Positions 36,223-44,739 of a stretch of DNA of 64,000 nucleotides are shown here, piece by piece. Source of the DNA: Deltaproteobacteria bacterium (GTDB lineage Bacteria; Desulfobacterota; Syntrophobacteria; Syntrophobacterales; Syntrophobacteraceae); the NCBI GenBank assembly GCA_021780695.1, contig JAJXYD010000005.1, positions 35,813-99,812 on the forward strand. The letters are read 5' to 3'. A program made the position numbers and the translations under genes. A model generated the notes under the pieces. The model was not told the DNA's origin. It saw nothing but the letters and a program-made list of their open reading frames with translations, and searched no databases. Within the stretch, counting starts at the first letter, position 1, and each line of letters begins with the position of its first letter.

Positions 36223-36822
36223 ATGGGACCTGCCGTAGCTATGGCGATAGCGCCTTATATAATGGGGGCTTCTCTTGTAACGGGAATTGCCGGAACGGCC
36301 ATGCAGGCTGAATCATCGGCGCAGTCAGCCTCCTACATGGCACAGGTTGCGGCCAATAACCAAAAGATCGCAAACCAAAACGCTCAAATGGCCCTTGAGC
36401 AGGGAACGGTTGCCCAGGAGCAGGCCAAGGAAAAGACGGGCGCACAGATCGCGCAGGAACGTGCGGCTTACGCGGCCATGGGGATCGACCCCAATTCCGG
36501 TTCGCCTCTTGATGTAAGATCGAGCACTTCGGAACTTGGCCAGCTAAACGCCAACACGATCAAGTACAACTCGCACGTTCAGGCGTGGAACGATTTAAAT
36601 CAGGCGGCTTCTGCAGGGGCGCAGAGCAGTCTCTATTCCAGCCAGGAAGGTTGGAACATGGCAGGCTCGGTAATCTCTGGAATCGGCAATATAAGCAGTA
36701 AGTGGCTAAGCTGGCAGACGATGGCAGGGGGCACAGGCGCAGGGGCTGGTGCCGCTGGAAATCCGCTTGGATCTTCCTATAACGATTATTACGCACTCAA
36801 TTCAAGCGGTGGAGCGGGGTAA
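36223..36822 (+). CDS. Internal virion protein B-like (T7 gp14-type)
   Basis: 199 residues from ATG 36223, with GGAGGGATTAAG upstream; the frame further upstream is a shadow. A hydrophobic N-terminus (AMAIAPYIMGASLVTGIAG), a long Gln/Ala-rich helix (NNQKIANQNAQMALEQGTV) and ERAAYAAMGIDPNSGSPLDV are typical of ejection proteins that cross the outer membrane during DNA entry. Confidence 0.72.
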   Translation: MGPAVAMAIAPYIMGASLVTGIAGTAMQAESSAQSASYMAQVAANNQKIANQNAQMALEQGTVAQEQAKEKTGAQIAQERAAYAAMGIDPNSGSPLDVRSSTSELGQLNANTIKYNSHVQAWNDLNQAASAGAQSSLYSSQEGWNMAGSVISGIGNISSKWLSWQTMAGGTGAGAGAAGNPLGSSYNDYYALNSSGGAG

Positions 36823-36834
36823 GGAGATATTGCC

Positions 36835-37155
36835 ATGAGCGATCAGCAAACTGAATATAACGCGGCTGAAGTCGAACAGGTAAAGAGCCGGAAGGAAAAG
36901 ATAAAGACCAGAGATCTCCAAAAGAAGTCTGCGCTTAGGGGCCTTATGTCTAATGCGGACGGTCGCATGTGGATGTGGGATTTACTTACCCTTTGCGGGG
37001 TCTATCATTCGTCTTTTTCAAATGAAGCGCTTGTAATGGCCTTTAACGAGGGTAGACGCGATACCGGAAACCGCCTGATAGCCGAAATAAACCGGCTCGA
37101 CGGCGGTTCTGAGCTTTTCCGTCTCATGGCCGTTGAAAACCAAAGGGAAGGTTAA
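36835..37155 (+). CDS. Bbp19-family phage protein
   Basis: 106 residues: a charged N-terminal helix, then WDLLTLCGVYHSSFSNEAL and AFNEGRRDTGNRLIAEIN, the Bbp19 pattern. Its function is not established; it occurs in BPP-1-type podovirus structural modules. A degenerate relative is fused to the portal remnant at 5998-6192. Confidence 0.75.
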   Translation: MSDQQTEYNAAEVEQVKSRKEKIKTRDLQKKSALRGLMSNADGRMWMWDLLTLCGVYHSSFSNEALVMAFNEGRRDTGNRLIAEINRLDGGSELFRLMAVENQREG

Positions 37156-37158
37156 ATT

Positions 37159-39294
37159 ATGCCTCAAGTACCCTATTATCCGGTCCAGCAGGTTTTGCCA
37201 CAGGGGCAGATCGGCCCGCAACGAATCGAGGCCACGCCGGCTGATTTCGGAGCGCAGGCCGCGCAGGGACTTAACCAGGACTCCAACCAGTTGTTTCAAC
37301 AGGCAGAGGTTAAACAGCAGCTTGCCAATGAAACGCAGGTAAACGATGTTATAAACAACAAGTTTTTCCCGGCCTTTCAGGATATGTACCAAAAATATTA
37401 CAGTCTTCAGGGGAAGGACTCCGTTGACCAGCTTGGCAATTACCAGCAACAAATGAGGGATTTGGTCCAGCAGTACCGCTCTCAGCTCCCAAATCCTATG
37501 CAGCAGCGGCTTTTCGATCAATCGACGGGGTATATGCTGCGCAAAGAGTTTGCCGGAATGGGCAGACAAGCGGATATGCAAAACAAAGTCTACCAAGCCC
37601 AAACCTTTGAGGGGACGATAAACCGCCAAATAGCCATGGCCGCCGATAAATGGAACGACCCCCAGGCATTAATTGGTGCCGCCCAGGCGATTGGGATTTC
37701 AAGTTCCAAGTTCTATCTGGCAAACGGGGCAAGCCCTGAATATGCGGATATGCAAACGTCCAAATATTGGAACCAGTTGTTTACCCAGGTTATTCGAAAC
37801 CGCTTGCAAGCAGGCGATGTGGACGGAGCGCAGAAGATCTACCAGGAAGGAATGCAGAAAAATTTCATTACGGGAAATGGAACAACGCGGATCGGTCAGA
37901 CTCTAAAACCCTATTTGCAAACGCAACAGGCGGCCAAAGCTTTTAGCCTTGCAATCGGGGGCCCCGTAGCAAGTCAGGTAGCCTCGGGATATTCGGGAGC
38001 CGGTCTTACGCCCTCCCTTGGGCTCGCTACGATGTATCTGGAATCCGGGGGCGTGCCGGACGCAAAAAAACCGCTTCCGGGTTCTACTTCAAAGGGGCTT
38101 TTCGGTATGACCGATTCGACCTGGAGAGGTCAGGGAGGAACACCCGAGGAGCGAGGCGATATTTTAAAAGACGTGGCTTACAATGCTCAGTATGACGCCA
38201 AAAACCAGAAGGGCCTACAGGCTTTTTTGGGACAATCTCCCATGGATTGGCAGATCTATCTGGCACACCAGCAAGGGCTCGGGGGCGCGAAAAAGCTCCT
38301 GTCCAATCCGGGGAAAAATGCCATAAGTCTTGTGGGGGAAAATGCTGTTATCCATAATGGGGGCAGCTCCGATCTGAACGCGTTCGAGTTTATGCAGATG
38401 GTAAAGGAAAAATACGCCAACGCTGCGAACATGTTTAATCAGGACGGAACGCCCACGGCCTCCTATTACCGGAAACATTACGAGCAGGTCCTCTCCAATG
38501 TGCGCGCCCACGTACTGCAAAACGATCCGGGAGATCCGATGGCGCCCGACCGGGCCGTAAATCATGCCATGCAGCAGATGGGGACGGCCATACGTTCAGC
38601 TCGTATGGACAAATGGGCGAATGAGGCCGTTATCATGAAGGCTATAGACGCTCCCAACGGCCCTATGACCTGGCCTGAATTTCTCGCCAACACGCAGGCC
38701 TTGCAGGCATATCTTAAGCTGAGTCAAACAGAACCGGATATTTATGATTCAGTGACCGCGCAATTGACTAAAAATGCGCTGGGTTCCCAAGACCCTCCCG
38801 CCACAGCCAAAACTCAGGAGCTTTTTCACAGTTTTCTCGGAATGGAGAAAACCGATCGGCAGGAATTTGCCAATAGCGACTTGTCGGCTCTTCGCGGCGA
38901 GATACCCCTTGCACAGTGGCAAAGACTTGGCGCTGATCAAAACAATATTCGCTCGCAGACCGGGCAGGGCGAAAGCGTCGTCAACATGGCGCATGCGCTC
39001 TCTATCGCAAATCCTCTCATGGCGCAGGCAGGCGTCAGGGTCATTGAAAATCCCGTTTCAAAAGATCCTGCGAGCGTCCAATACAATGCTGCAGTCGGTT
39101 GCTATTGCCAGGCTATCGAAACCTGGGAGCAAAACAACAGCGGCAAGAAACCAACTGATATGGATCTTCGAAAGATCGCTCAGGAGACTTTCCCGCCGCT
39201 TGAGCTCGACTCCGCTCGAACCGAAAATCATCCGGAGGGCCGGTTGTCGCCAGACGACACTGCCGGGGAAATGGCCTTCAGGACCACCCCGTAG
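37159..39294 (+). CDS. Large internal virion protein with lytic transglycosylase domain
   Basis: 711 residues. The N-terminal third is Gln-rich and helical. Around residues 280-400 a lysozyme-like SLT domain is visible: LGLATMYLESGG with the catalytic Glu, STSKGLFGMTDSTW and YLAHQQGLGGAKKLL. Such ejection proteins open peptidoglycan for DNA entry. It is shorter than T7 gp16 and the next frame continues open to 39448, so a C-terminal truncation by frameshift is possible but unproven. Confidence 0.75.
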   Translation: MPQVPYYPVQQVLPQGQIGPQRIEATPADFGAQAAQGLNQDSNQLFQQAEVKQQLANETQVNDVINNKFFPAFQDMYQKYYSLQGKDSVDQLGNYQQQMRDLVQQYRSQLPNPMQQRLFDQSTGYMLRKEFAGMGRQADMQNKVYQAQTFEGTINRQIAMAADKWNDPQALIGAAQAIGISSSKFYLANGASPEYADMQTSKYWNQLFTQVIRNRLQAGDVDGAQKIYQEGMQKNFITGNGTTRIGQTLKPYLQTQQAAKAFSLAIGGPVASQVASGYSGAGLTPSLGLATMYLESGGVPDAKKPLPGSTSKGLFGMTDSTWRGQGGTPEERGDILKDVAYNAQYDAKNQKGLQAFLGQSPMDWQIYLAHQQGLGGAKKLLSNPGKNAISLVGENAVIHNGGSSDLNAFEFMQMVKEKYANAANMFNQDGTPTASYYRKHYEQVLSNVRAHVLQNDPGDPMAPDRAVNHAMQQMGTAIRSARMDKWANEAVIMKAIDAPNGPMTWPEFLANTQALQAYLKLSQTEPDIYDSVTAQLTKNALGSQDPPATAKTQELFHSFLGMEKTDRQEFANSDLSALRGEIPLAQWQRLGADQNNIRSQTGQGESVVNMAHALSIANPLMAQAGVRVIENPVSKDPASVQYNAAVGCYCQAIETWEQNNSGKKPTDMDLRKIAQETFPPLELDSARTENHPEGRLSPDDTAGEMAFRTTP

Positions 39295-39317
39295 AAGTTT
39301 CCAAACCAATAGCGGTG

Positions 39318-39341
39318 CAGGTGTCGGCATGCCGGCACCTG
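39318..39341. repeat. Near-perfect 24-bp palindrome after the last virion gene
   Basis: CAGGTGTCGGCAT and its mirror GCCGGCACCTG form a 24-bp inverted repeat with a single mismatched pair. There is no loop and no T-run, so a protein-binding site is more likely than a terminator. Confidence 0.6.
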
Positions 39342-39577
39342 GTGGCTGTTTAGGCCGTGGAGGCACATCGGGTGTTGCAGAAAACCGGTTGCCTGCTCCG
39401 GATAAATCCGCTCCAGTGCGGAAGCAATGCAACTTGCGATCCTTATAAGAGGAGTGGACCGCTCATTTTTATCCCCGCAGAGCCCGCCCTTTGGCAGCAC
39501 AGCCCGGACTTGAAGCCGTGGAACGCTGTTGCACGCCACTTTGAAGTACAGTGATGTTTTTTATGCCCAACTCGTGC

Positions 39578-39605
39578 TTGACACTTGGTTTGGCTTCCTT
39601 ATTTT
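39578..39605 (+). promoter_or_regulatory. Promoter of the response regulator gene
   Basis: Perfect -35 TTGACA (39578-39583), 16-bp spacer, -10 TATTTT (39600-39605, four of six). The transcript would carry a leader of about 140 nt that includes the hairpin at 39641-39674. Confidence 0.6.
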
Positions 39606-39640
39606 CACAGTAGGGCGAATTTTAGCCGCAACTTCTTAGC

Positions 39641-39674
39641 AACGCTAAACTCTTTAAAGAGTTCGAAGAGCGTT
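39641..39674 (+). promoter_or_regulatory. Leader hairpin with inner palindrome
   Basis: Outer arms AACGCT/AGCGTT enclose the perfect 16-bp palindrome AACTCTTTAAAGAGTT (39648-39663). It may be an operator or a leader RNA structure of the response regulator mRNA. The short T-run after it makes weak termination possible. Confidence 0.45.
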
Positions 39675-39754
39675 TTGTCTCCCGCTACCTTTCTTTTTTT
39701 TATAGAAACACATGATATCGGCGAATTTGGGTACTCCCTTTGAAAGTGAGTGTC

Positions 39755-40663
39755 ATGGAAGCCCCAGGAAAACATAAGGTCGTCTTTTTAGACGATGATA
39801 AGTACGTTGTTGAATCGGCCATACAAGCCATTTATAGTTGGGGGCTCGAAGCGAAAGGGTTTACAAATTTGCAATCGGCTATCCAATACATCGCCCGCAA
39901 TAAGTGCGATATCGTAATAGTTGATGTAATTGTATCGGATGTCTGTTGCCCGCCTTTGATAATTCCGGCGGCCGCAGAGGCAAAAATCATAATAATGGCC
40001 GATCGCGTCGATAAAAGCACGGCTATAAAGTCCCTCGAACTCGGTGCCTTCGACTGGCTCGAAAAGCCCTTCCGAAATGAACTTTTGCGCCATTCGGTTC
40101 TAAGGGCTTTAACGCTGTTGGAAAAAGAGCGTGAATCAAACAGACTCTCGGATGAACTCAAAATCAGTCGTTCAAAGCTGCTGGCCCAGCAGCAGCACCT
40201 TGAAAGTTTGAATGCCCAGCTCCTGGATACCAATAGAGCCTTGGCCGTTTTCGCTCAGAACATGCAAAGAGAAAGAGAAGAACTCGAAAAACGAGCCGCC
40301 CTGAAATTGAGAAGTATCATACTGCCTGTAGTGGCAAAGCTTAAGAACTCCGAGGCGCTTCATGCGTTTGAATCCCAATTCGATATGCTTACCTTGCAGG
40401 TCGAAGACATGACGACGGGGTTTGCATTGGACTTTAACGTTGCGATGGTTCTTTCGGCGGCTGAAATGCGGGTCGCCTCCCTTATAAAAAACGGAGCAAC
40501 AACTGTTAAGATTGCCTCTTATCTGCACATTTCAGAAAACACCGTGCGTACGCACCGAAAAAATATCCGCAGAAAGCTAAAAATTGGTGCTCAATACAGT
40601 TTGAGAAACTTCCTCAATTCCCGAATAAGTCAAGCCCGCCAGGTTAGCCTTATTAAAAATTGA
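39755..40663 (+). CDS. Response regulator: receiver, coiled coil, LuxR-type HTH
   Basis: 302 residues from ATG 39755 (a TTG at 39740 is also possible). The receiver domain has the acidic FLDDDK, the phosphoacceptor Asp in IVIVDVIV (about residue 57) and Lys in LEKPF. A long coiled coil (about 125-185) follows, then an HTH: LSAAEMRVASLIKNGATTVK and ISENTVRTHRKNIRRKL. No sensor kinase is adjacent. It sits between the virion block and gcvH and could act on either; the coiled coil between receiver and HTH resembles regulators in some Desulfobacterota. Confidence 0.88.
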   Translation: MEAPGKHKVVFLDDDKYVVESAIQAIYSWGLEAKGFTNLQSAIQYIARNKCDIVIVDVIVSDVCCPPLIIPAAAEAKIIIMADRVDKSTAIKSLELGAFDWLEKPFRNELLRHSVLRALTLLEKERESNRLSDELKISRSKLLAQQQHLESLNAQLLDTNRALAVFAQNMQREREELEKRAALKLRSIILPVVAKLKNSEALHAFESQFDMLTLQVEDMTTGFALDFNVAMVLSAAEMRVASLIKNGATTVKIASYLHISENTVRTHRKNIRRKLKIGAQYSLRNFLNSRISQARQVSLIKN

Positions 40664-40746
40664 AAGTTTGGCCCGCTCTTTGCCTCTCCTGAGTCTGTCC
40701 GGCTTTTCGACTTACTCCTGCCTTATTGTCTATTCCATTGTCGTTA

Positions 40747-40775
40747 TTGCTGGTTTCCCGGAAACTTTGTATTAA
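40747..40775 (+). promoter_or_regulatory. Candidate promoter of the gcv operon
   Basis: TTGCTG (40747-40752), 17-bp spacer, TATTAA (40770-40775). Spacing is ideal, the boxes moderate. I looked for glycine riboswitch features in the leader and saw none. Confidence 0.4.
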
Positions 40776-40846
40776 AGTGCAGACTGTGCAATGTTCGCGT
40801 TTGCGCGGGGCGCGCACCCACCCAACCTCCATGCAAAGGAGACGAA

Positions 40847-41254
40847 ATGAAAGAACTCAGTGAACTGAAGGCTCCGGGCGATGTCCGCTACACAAAAGAA
40901 CACGAATGGGCAAGAGTCGAGGGTGATATAATTCGCATTGGCGTCACCGACTATGCCCAGGACAGTCTGGGGGATATTGTGTTCGTCGAGCTGCCGCAGG
41001 TTGGCAGAAAATATGCCGAAGGCGAAGAATGCGGCGCTTTGGAGTCGGTAAAGGCTGTGGCTGAAGTCTACATGCCGATTGGCGGAGAAATTGCCTCGGT
41101 AAATAGTGTTCTAGAGGGTGCGCCCGGTCTGGTCAATTCCGCTCCCTATTCCGATGGATGGATCGCTGAGGTAAAGGCCTCCGGGATAGCGGACATGGAA
41201 GGGCTCATGACCTGCGATGAATACATCGCAATGCTAAAGGGACATAAACAATGA
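40847..41254 (+). CDS. gcvH: Glycine cleavage system H protein
   Basis: 135 residues. YTKEHEWARVEGD near the N-terminus and the lipoylation site in ESVKAVAEV, followed by the C-terminal DGWIAEVK. H protein carries the aminomethyl group between P and T proteins. First gene of the gcv operon; overlaps gcvPA by 4 bp. AAAGGAGAC precedes the ATG. Confidence 0.97.
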   Translation: MKELSELKAPGDVRYTKEHEWARVEGDIIRIGVTDYAQDSLGDIVFVELPQVGRKYAEGEECGALESVKAVAEVYMPIGGEIASVNSVLEGAPGLVNSAPYSDGWIAEVKASGIADMEGLMTCDEYIAMLKGHKQ

Positions 41255-42585
41255 GATACCTGCCGCACACAGAAGATGATATCGCCCGGATGCTTGAGGT
41301 AATTGGCGCATCCAGCCTGGAGGAACTTTTTGAAACGATCCCCCGGGACTGCCGTTTCGAGGCGGACCTGAAGCTGCCCGCACCGGTGACCGAGTGGGAA
41401 TTAAACGATATGATGGCGGCCCTGTCTCAATCCATGGCGGTAGCCCCCGAGTATAAAATCTTTTTGGGGGCGGGAAGCTACCACCATTTCATCCCTGCGA
41501 CGGTTTCCTATCTTCTTGGAAGATCCGAGTTTTCCACCTCCTATACCCCGTACCAGCCCGAAATGAGTCAGGGAACCCTCCAGGCCGTTTTTGAGTACCA
41601 GACCTACGTGTCTCGGCTTTTGGGAATGGATGTGGCTAATGCTTCACTCTATGACGGAGCCTCGGCTTTGGCTGAAGCACTTCTTATGGCCGCCAGGGTT
41701 ACGGGGCGAAAAAAGGTTGTCCTCTCCGGTCTTGTGCATCCGTCCTACAGGCTTGTGGCGCGTACCTACCTCGAACCGGCCGGTTTTGAAATCATCGAAC
41801 TGGCCTGTGGAGTGGACGGTCGAACGGACTTTACCGGCCTGGAGAGTATCGAAGAACTTGGGGCCGTTGCCGTCCAGTCGCCCAATTTTTTCGGCTCTAT
41901 TGAAGACTTGGGTCTTGCCGCCGGTCTGGCTCATGATAGAGGGGCGCTCCTGGTCGCATCCTTTACCGAACCTCTCGCTTTTGGCCTCTACAAAAATCCG
42001 GGCGAACTTGGCGCCGATATTTGCTGCGGCGAAGGCCAAAGTTTCGGGATTCCTCAGAGCTACGGTGGCCCGGGGCTCGGAATGTTCGCTTGCGTTAAGC
42101 GCTACGTGCGGAGCATGCCCGGCCGCCTGGTTGGAAAGACCGAGGACAGGGACGGAAAAACGGGCTTCGTTCTAACTCTTGCCACCAGGGAGCAGCACAT
42201 AAGGCGAGAAAAGGCCACTTCCAATATCTGCACTAACAGCGGCCTTTGCGCGGTGACCTCGGCAATGTATATGGCTTCGCTTGGGGGTAGCTCGCTTCGG
42301 GAACTTGCGCGGCTAAACTATGACAAGAGCGAATATCTAAAGAGCGAGCTAAAAAAAATCGGCTTGAGGCTTCCCTTTACGGCTGCGACCTTCAATGAAT
42401 TCGTAGTTGAACTTCCGTCTGATCCGCAAAGGCTCTACCACCGCTTGCTCGATCGAAAAGTGGTTGCGGGTTTGCCTCTGGGCTCTTTCTACCCGGGGTT
42501 TGACAATCGCTGCCTGCTTTGCACAACCGAAACGATAACAAAAAATGATATGGACGAACTCGTGGGCCTGTTGGCGGGCAATTAA
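41251..42585 (+). CDS. gcvPA: Glycine dehydrogenase (decarboxylating) subunit 1
   Basis: 444 residues, the alpha half of the split P protein. MRYLPHTEDDIARMLEVIG, FLGAGSYHHFIPATV and SFGIPQSYGGPGLGMFA are family motifs. With GcvPB it decarboxylates glycine. The split form is typical of Firmicutes, archaea and many Desulfobacterota. Confidence 0.96.
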   Translation: MRYLPHTEDDIARMLEVIGASSLEELFETIPRDCRFEADLKLPAPVTEWELNDMMAALSQSMAVAPEYKIFLGAGSYHHFIPATVSYLLGRSEFSTSYTPYQPEMSQGTLQAVFEYQTYVSRLLGMDVANASLYDGASALAEALLMAARVTGRKKVVLSGLVHPSYRLVARTYLEPAGFEIIELACGVDGRTDFTGLESIEELGAVAVQSPNFFGSIEDLGLAAGLAHDRGALLVASFTEPLAFGLYKNPGELGADICCGEGQSFGIPQSYGGPGLGMFACVKRYVRSMPGRLVGKTEDRDGKTGFVLTLATREQHIRREKATSNICTNSGLCAVTSAMYMASLGGSSLRELARLNYDKSEYLKSELKKIGLRLPFTAATFNEFVVELPSDPQRLYHRLLDRKVVAGLPLGSFYPGFDNRCLLCTTETITKNDMDELVGLLAGN

Positions 42586-42624
42586 GATTTCTAACAAAAA
42601 GCGGGGCGCAAGCGAGGTTTGGTT

Positions 42625-44109
42625 ATGAAAGAATTCGCAGGTTCGACCGGTTTGGTGCTTAATGAGCCATTACTATTTGAAAAAGGCAAAAAGGGAAGAT
42701 CGGCGGTGTCGATGGTGCGAAGGGATGTGGATTATTTCCCGGTAAGCGAGGAGTTGACAGGGGCCGGTCCAAACTTTCCCGATCTTTGCGAGGTCGAGGT
42801 TGTGCGCCACTACACGAGGCTCTCCACGTGGAATTTCGGCGTGGATACGGGTATGTATCCCCTGGGGTCGTGCACCATGAAGTATAATCCCAAGACCAAC
42901 GAAAGACAGGCCTGCCTGCCCGGCTTTGCCGGTGCCCATCCTCTGCTGCCAGATGAATTGGCGCAGGGCCTTTTGAAGATGATGTTCGAACTCGAGCGGT
43001 TTTTGGCCGAAATTACCGGAATGGAGGCCGTTTGTCTTCAGCCGGCCGCGGGGGCCCAGGGCGAACTGGCCGGTATGTTGCTCTTGCACGCCTATCTTAA
43101 GAGCAAGGGCAGGAAATGCGCAAAGATCATCGTGCCCGATACCGCTCACGGCACTAACCCTGCCAGCGCTTCGCTGTGCGGTTTTGCTCCCGTGACGGTG
43201 GGCTCCAATGAGAGGGGAGTGCTCTCCTTGGAAGCCGTTGCGGCGGCAATGGATGAGGACTGCGCCGGCATAATGGTGACAAACCCCAATACGCTCGGTT
43301 TTTTCGAAGAAAACATAAGGGGGATTGCCGAAATAGTGCATTCAAGAGGCGGGCTGGTTTATGCCGATGGGGCAAATATGAACGCCGTGATGGGGATCGT
43401 CAGGATGGGGGAGATTGGCATAGACGTTCTTCACCTCAACTTGCACAAGACTTTTTCGACCCCGCACGGTGGAGGCGGCCCCGGCGCCGGTCCGCTATGT
43501 GTGGGGAAAAAACTCGCTCCCTTCCTGCCCATACCCCGCATTGCCCGCGAACAGGGCCTTTTCAGGCTTTCGAGCGATTTTCCCCTCTCGATTGGAAAAC
43601 TTCATGCCTTCTACGGTAATGTGGGGATCATGATAAGGGCTTACAGCTACATACTAAGTCTTGGACCCGAACTTAAAAAGGCGAGCCGCCTGGCTGTTTT
43701 GAACGCAAACTATGTCAAGGAAAGGTTAAGGGGCATTCTCCACCTTGCCTATGACAGAGCTTGCATGCACGAATGCGTTTTTTCCGATAAGCTCCAGGCT
43801 CCCTTGAAAATATCGACCCTTGAAATAGCCAAAAGATTGATCGACTATGGATTCCATCCTCCAACTATATATTTTCCTCTGGTTGTTTCCGGGGCCCTCA
43901 TGATCGAACCCACTGAAACCGAGACCAAGGAGGAATTGGACTTGTTTGTTGAAGCGATAAGACAGATAGTTGAAGAGGCCGGTGAGAAACGGGAACTGCT
44001 CTACAGCGCTCCGTTGCGCACGAAAGTGCGCCGGCTCGATGAAACGGGAGCCGCGCGAAATCCGCGCCTGACATTTCCTTTTAATGACCTGGCCGGGAAA
44101 AACGGCTAA
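42625..44109 (+). CDS. gcvPB: Glycine dehydrogenase (decarboxylating) subunit 2
   Basis: 494 residues from ATG 42625; a TTG six bases upstream is less likely. The PLP-binding Lys lies in NLHKTFSTPHGGGGPGAGP. Substrate-channel motifs LGSCTMKYNPK and PDTAHGTNPAS are intact. It carries the cofactor of the split P protein. Confidence 0.96.
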   Translation: MKEFAGSTGLVLNEPLLFEKGKKGRSAVSMVRRDVDYFPVSEELTGAGPNFPDLCEVEVVRHYTRLSTWNFGVDTGMYPLGSCTMKYNPKTNERQACLPGFAGAHPLLPDELAQGLLKMMFELERFLAEITGMEAVCLQPAAGAQGELAGMLLLHAYLKSKGRKCAKIIVPDTAHGTNPASASLCGFAPVTVGSNERGVLSLEAVAAAMDEDCAGIMVTNPNTLGFFEENIRGIAEIVHSRGGLVYADGANMNAVMGIVRMGEIGIDVLHLNLHKTFSTPHGGGGPGAGPLCVGKKLAPFLPIPRIAREQGLFRLSSDFPLSIGKLHAFYGNVGIMIRAYSYILSLGPELKKASRLAVLNANYVKERLRGILHLAYDRACMHECVFSDKLQAPLKISTLEIAKRLIDYGFHPPTIYFPLVVSGALMIEPTETETKEELDLFVEAIRQIVEEAGEKRELLYSAPLRTKVRRLDETGAARNPRLTFPFNDLAGKNG

Positions 44110-44201
44110 ACGGGCGAGTAGTTTAAACGACTCCGCGGCGGGCGACGGTGTTTTGGACCTGTTAAGTCCGCTTTGCGGCCACACGTCGAAGGTGAACAGG
44201 T

Positions 44202-44693
44202 ATGAGTAATTGCAGGTTTGATAGAGCTAAAAATGAGCTCTACTTTGAAGACTACCGGATTGGTTGCGTCTACGAATTGGGTTCGATTAGCCTCAGTCAG
44301 GCTGAAATCCTTGAATTTGCCGGCCGCTACGATCCGCAGCCCTTTCATACGGATCCGAACCGGGCACGGAGTTCCGTCTACGGAGGCCTTATAGCCAGTG
44401 GATGGCATACGTCCTGCCTCATGATGAGGCTTTTGGTCGATCATTTTCTGTCTTCGGCCGCAAGTCTTGGGTCTCCGGGCGTCGATGAACTCCGCTGGTT
44501 AAAGCCCGTTCGCCCCGGCGATGTGCTGAGCGTACGAGTTACCGTTATGGATGCCAAACGTTCTCGGTCCAAACCCGACCGGGGCATTATCCAATCCTTT
44601 ATCGAGGTCTCAAACGGGGCCGGGGAAACGGTAATGACCATGAAGGCGGCGAATTTGATGCTTTGCAGGGAGCCCGTGGCAATGGACGCATAA
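44202..44693 (+). CDS. MaoC-like dehydratase (hot-dog fold)
   Basis: 163 residues. The hydratase-2 motif AGRYDPQPFHTDP gives the catalytic Asp and His, followed by YGGLIASGWHTS and LRWLKPVRPGDVLSV. R-specific enoyl-CoA hydratases have this layout, but many MaoC proteins act on other acyl-CoA substrates. It is placed inside the glycine cleavage operon, between gcvPB and gcvT-glyA, which has no obvious metabolic logic. Confidence 0.85.
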   Translation: MSNCRFDRAKNELYFEDYRIGCVYELGSISLSQAEILEFAGRYDPQPFHTDPNRARSSVYGGLIASGWHTSCLMMRLLVDHFLSSAASLGSPGVDELRWLKPVRPGDVLSVRVTVMDAKRSRSKPDRGIIQSFIEVSNGAGETVMTMKAANLMLCREPVAMDA

Positions 44694-44739
44694 GTGTCAC
44701 TATGCCGGGGATGGCCCCAACTCCTGGAGGTCTATTGCA

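Larger units (their letters stand above)
39295..39754. other. Gene-free region after the structural block
   Basis: About 460 bp. It holds a palindrome (39318-39341), a promoter (39578-39605) and a hairpin (39641-39674). No tRNA gene, integrase or direct repeat matching the left edge of the block is visible. Confidence 0.55.

Noticed and set aside
38774..39448. Frame extending past the internal virion protein stop
   Set aside because: The stretch after 39294 could be a frameshifted C-terminus, but it is low in complexity and there is no homologous reference in the window to support it.
40664..40846. Glycine riboswitch before gcvH
   Set aside because: The leader lacks the tandem aptamer length and conserved cores; only a promoter-like pair is visible.
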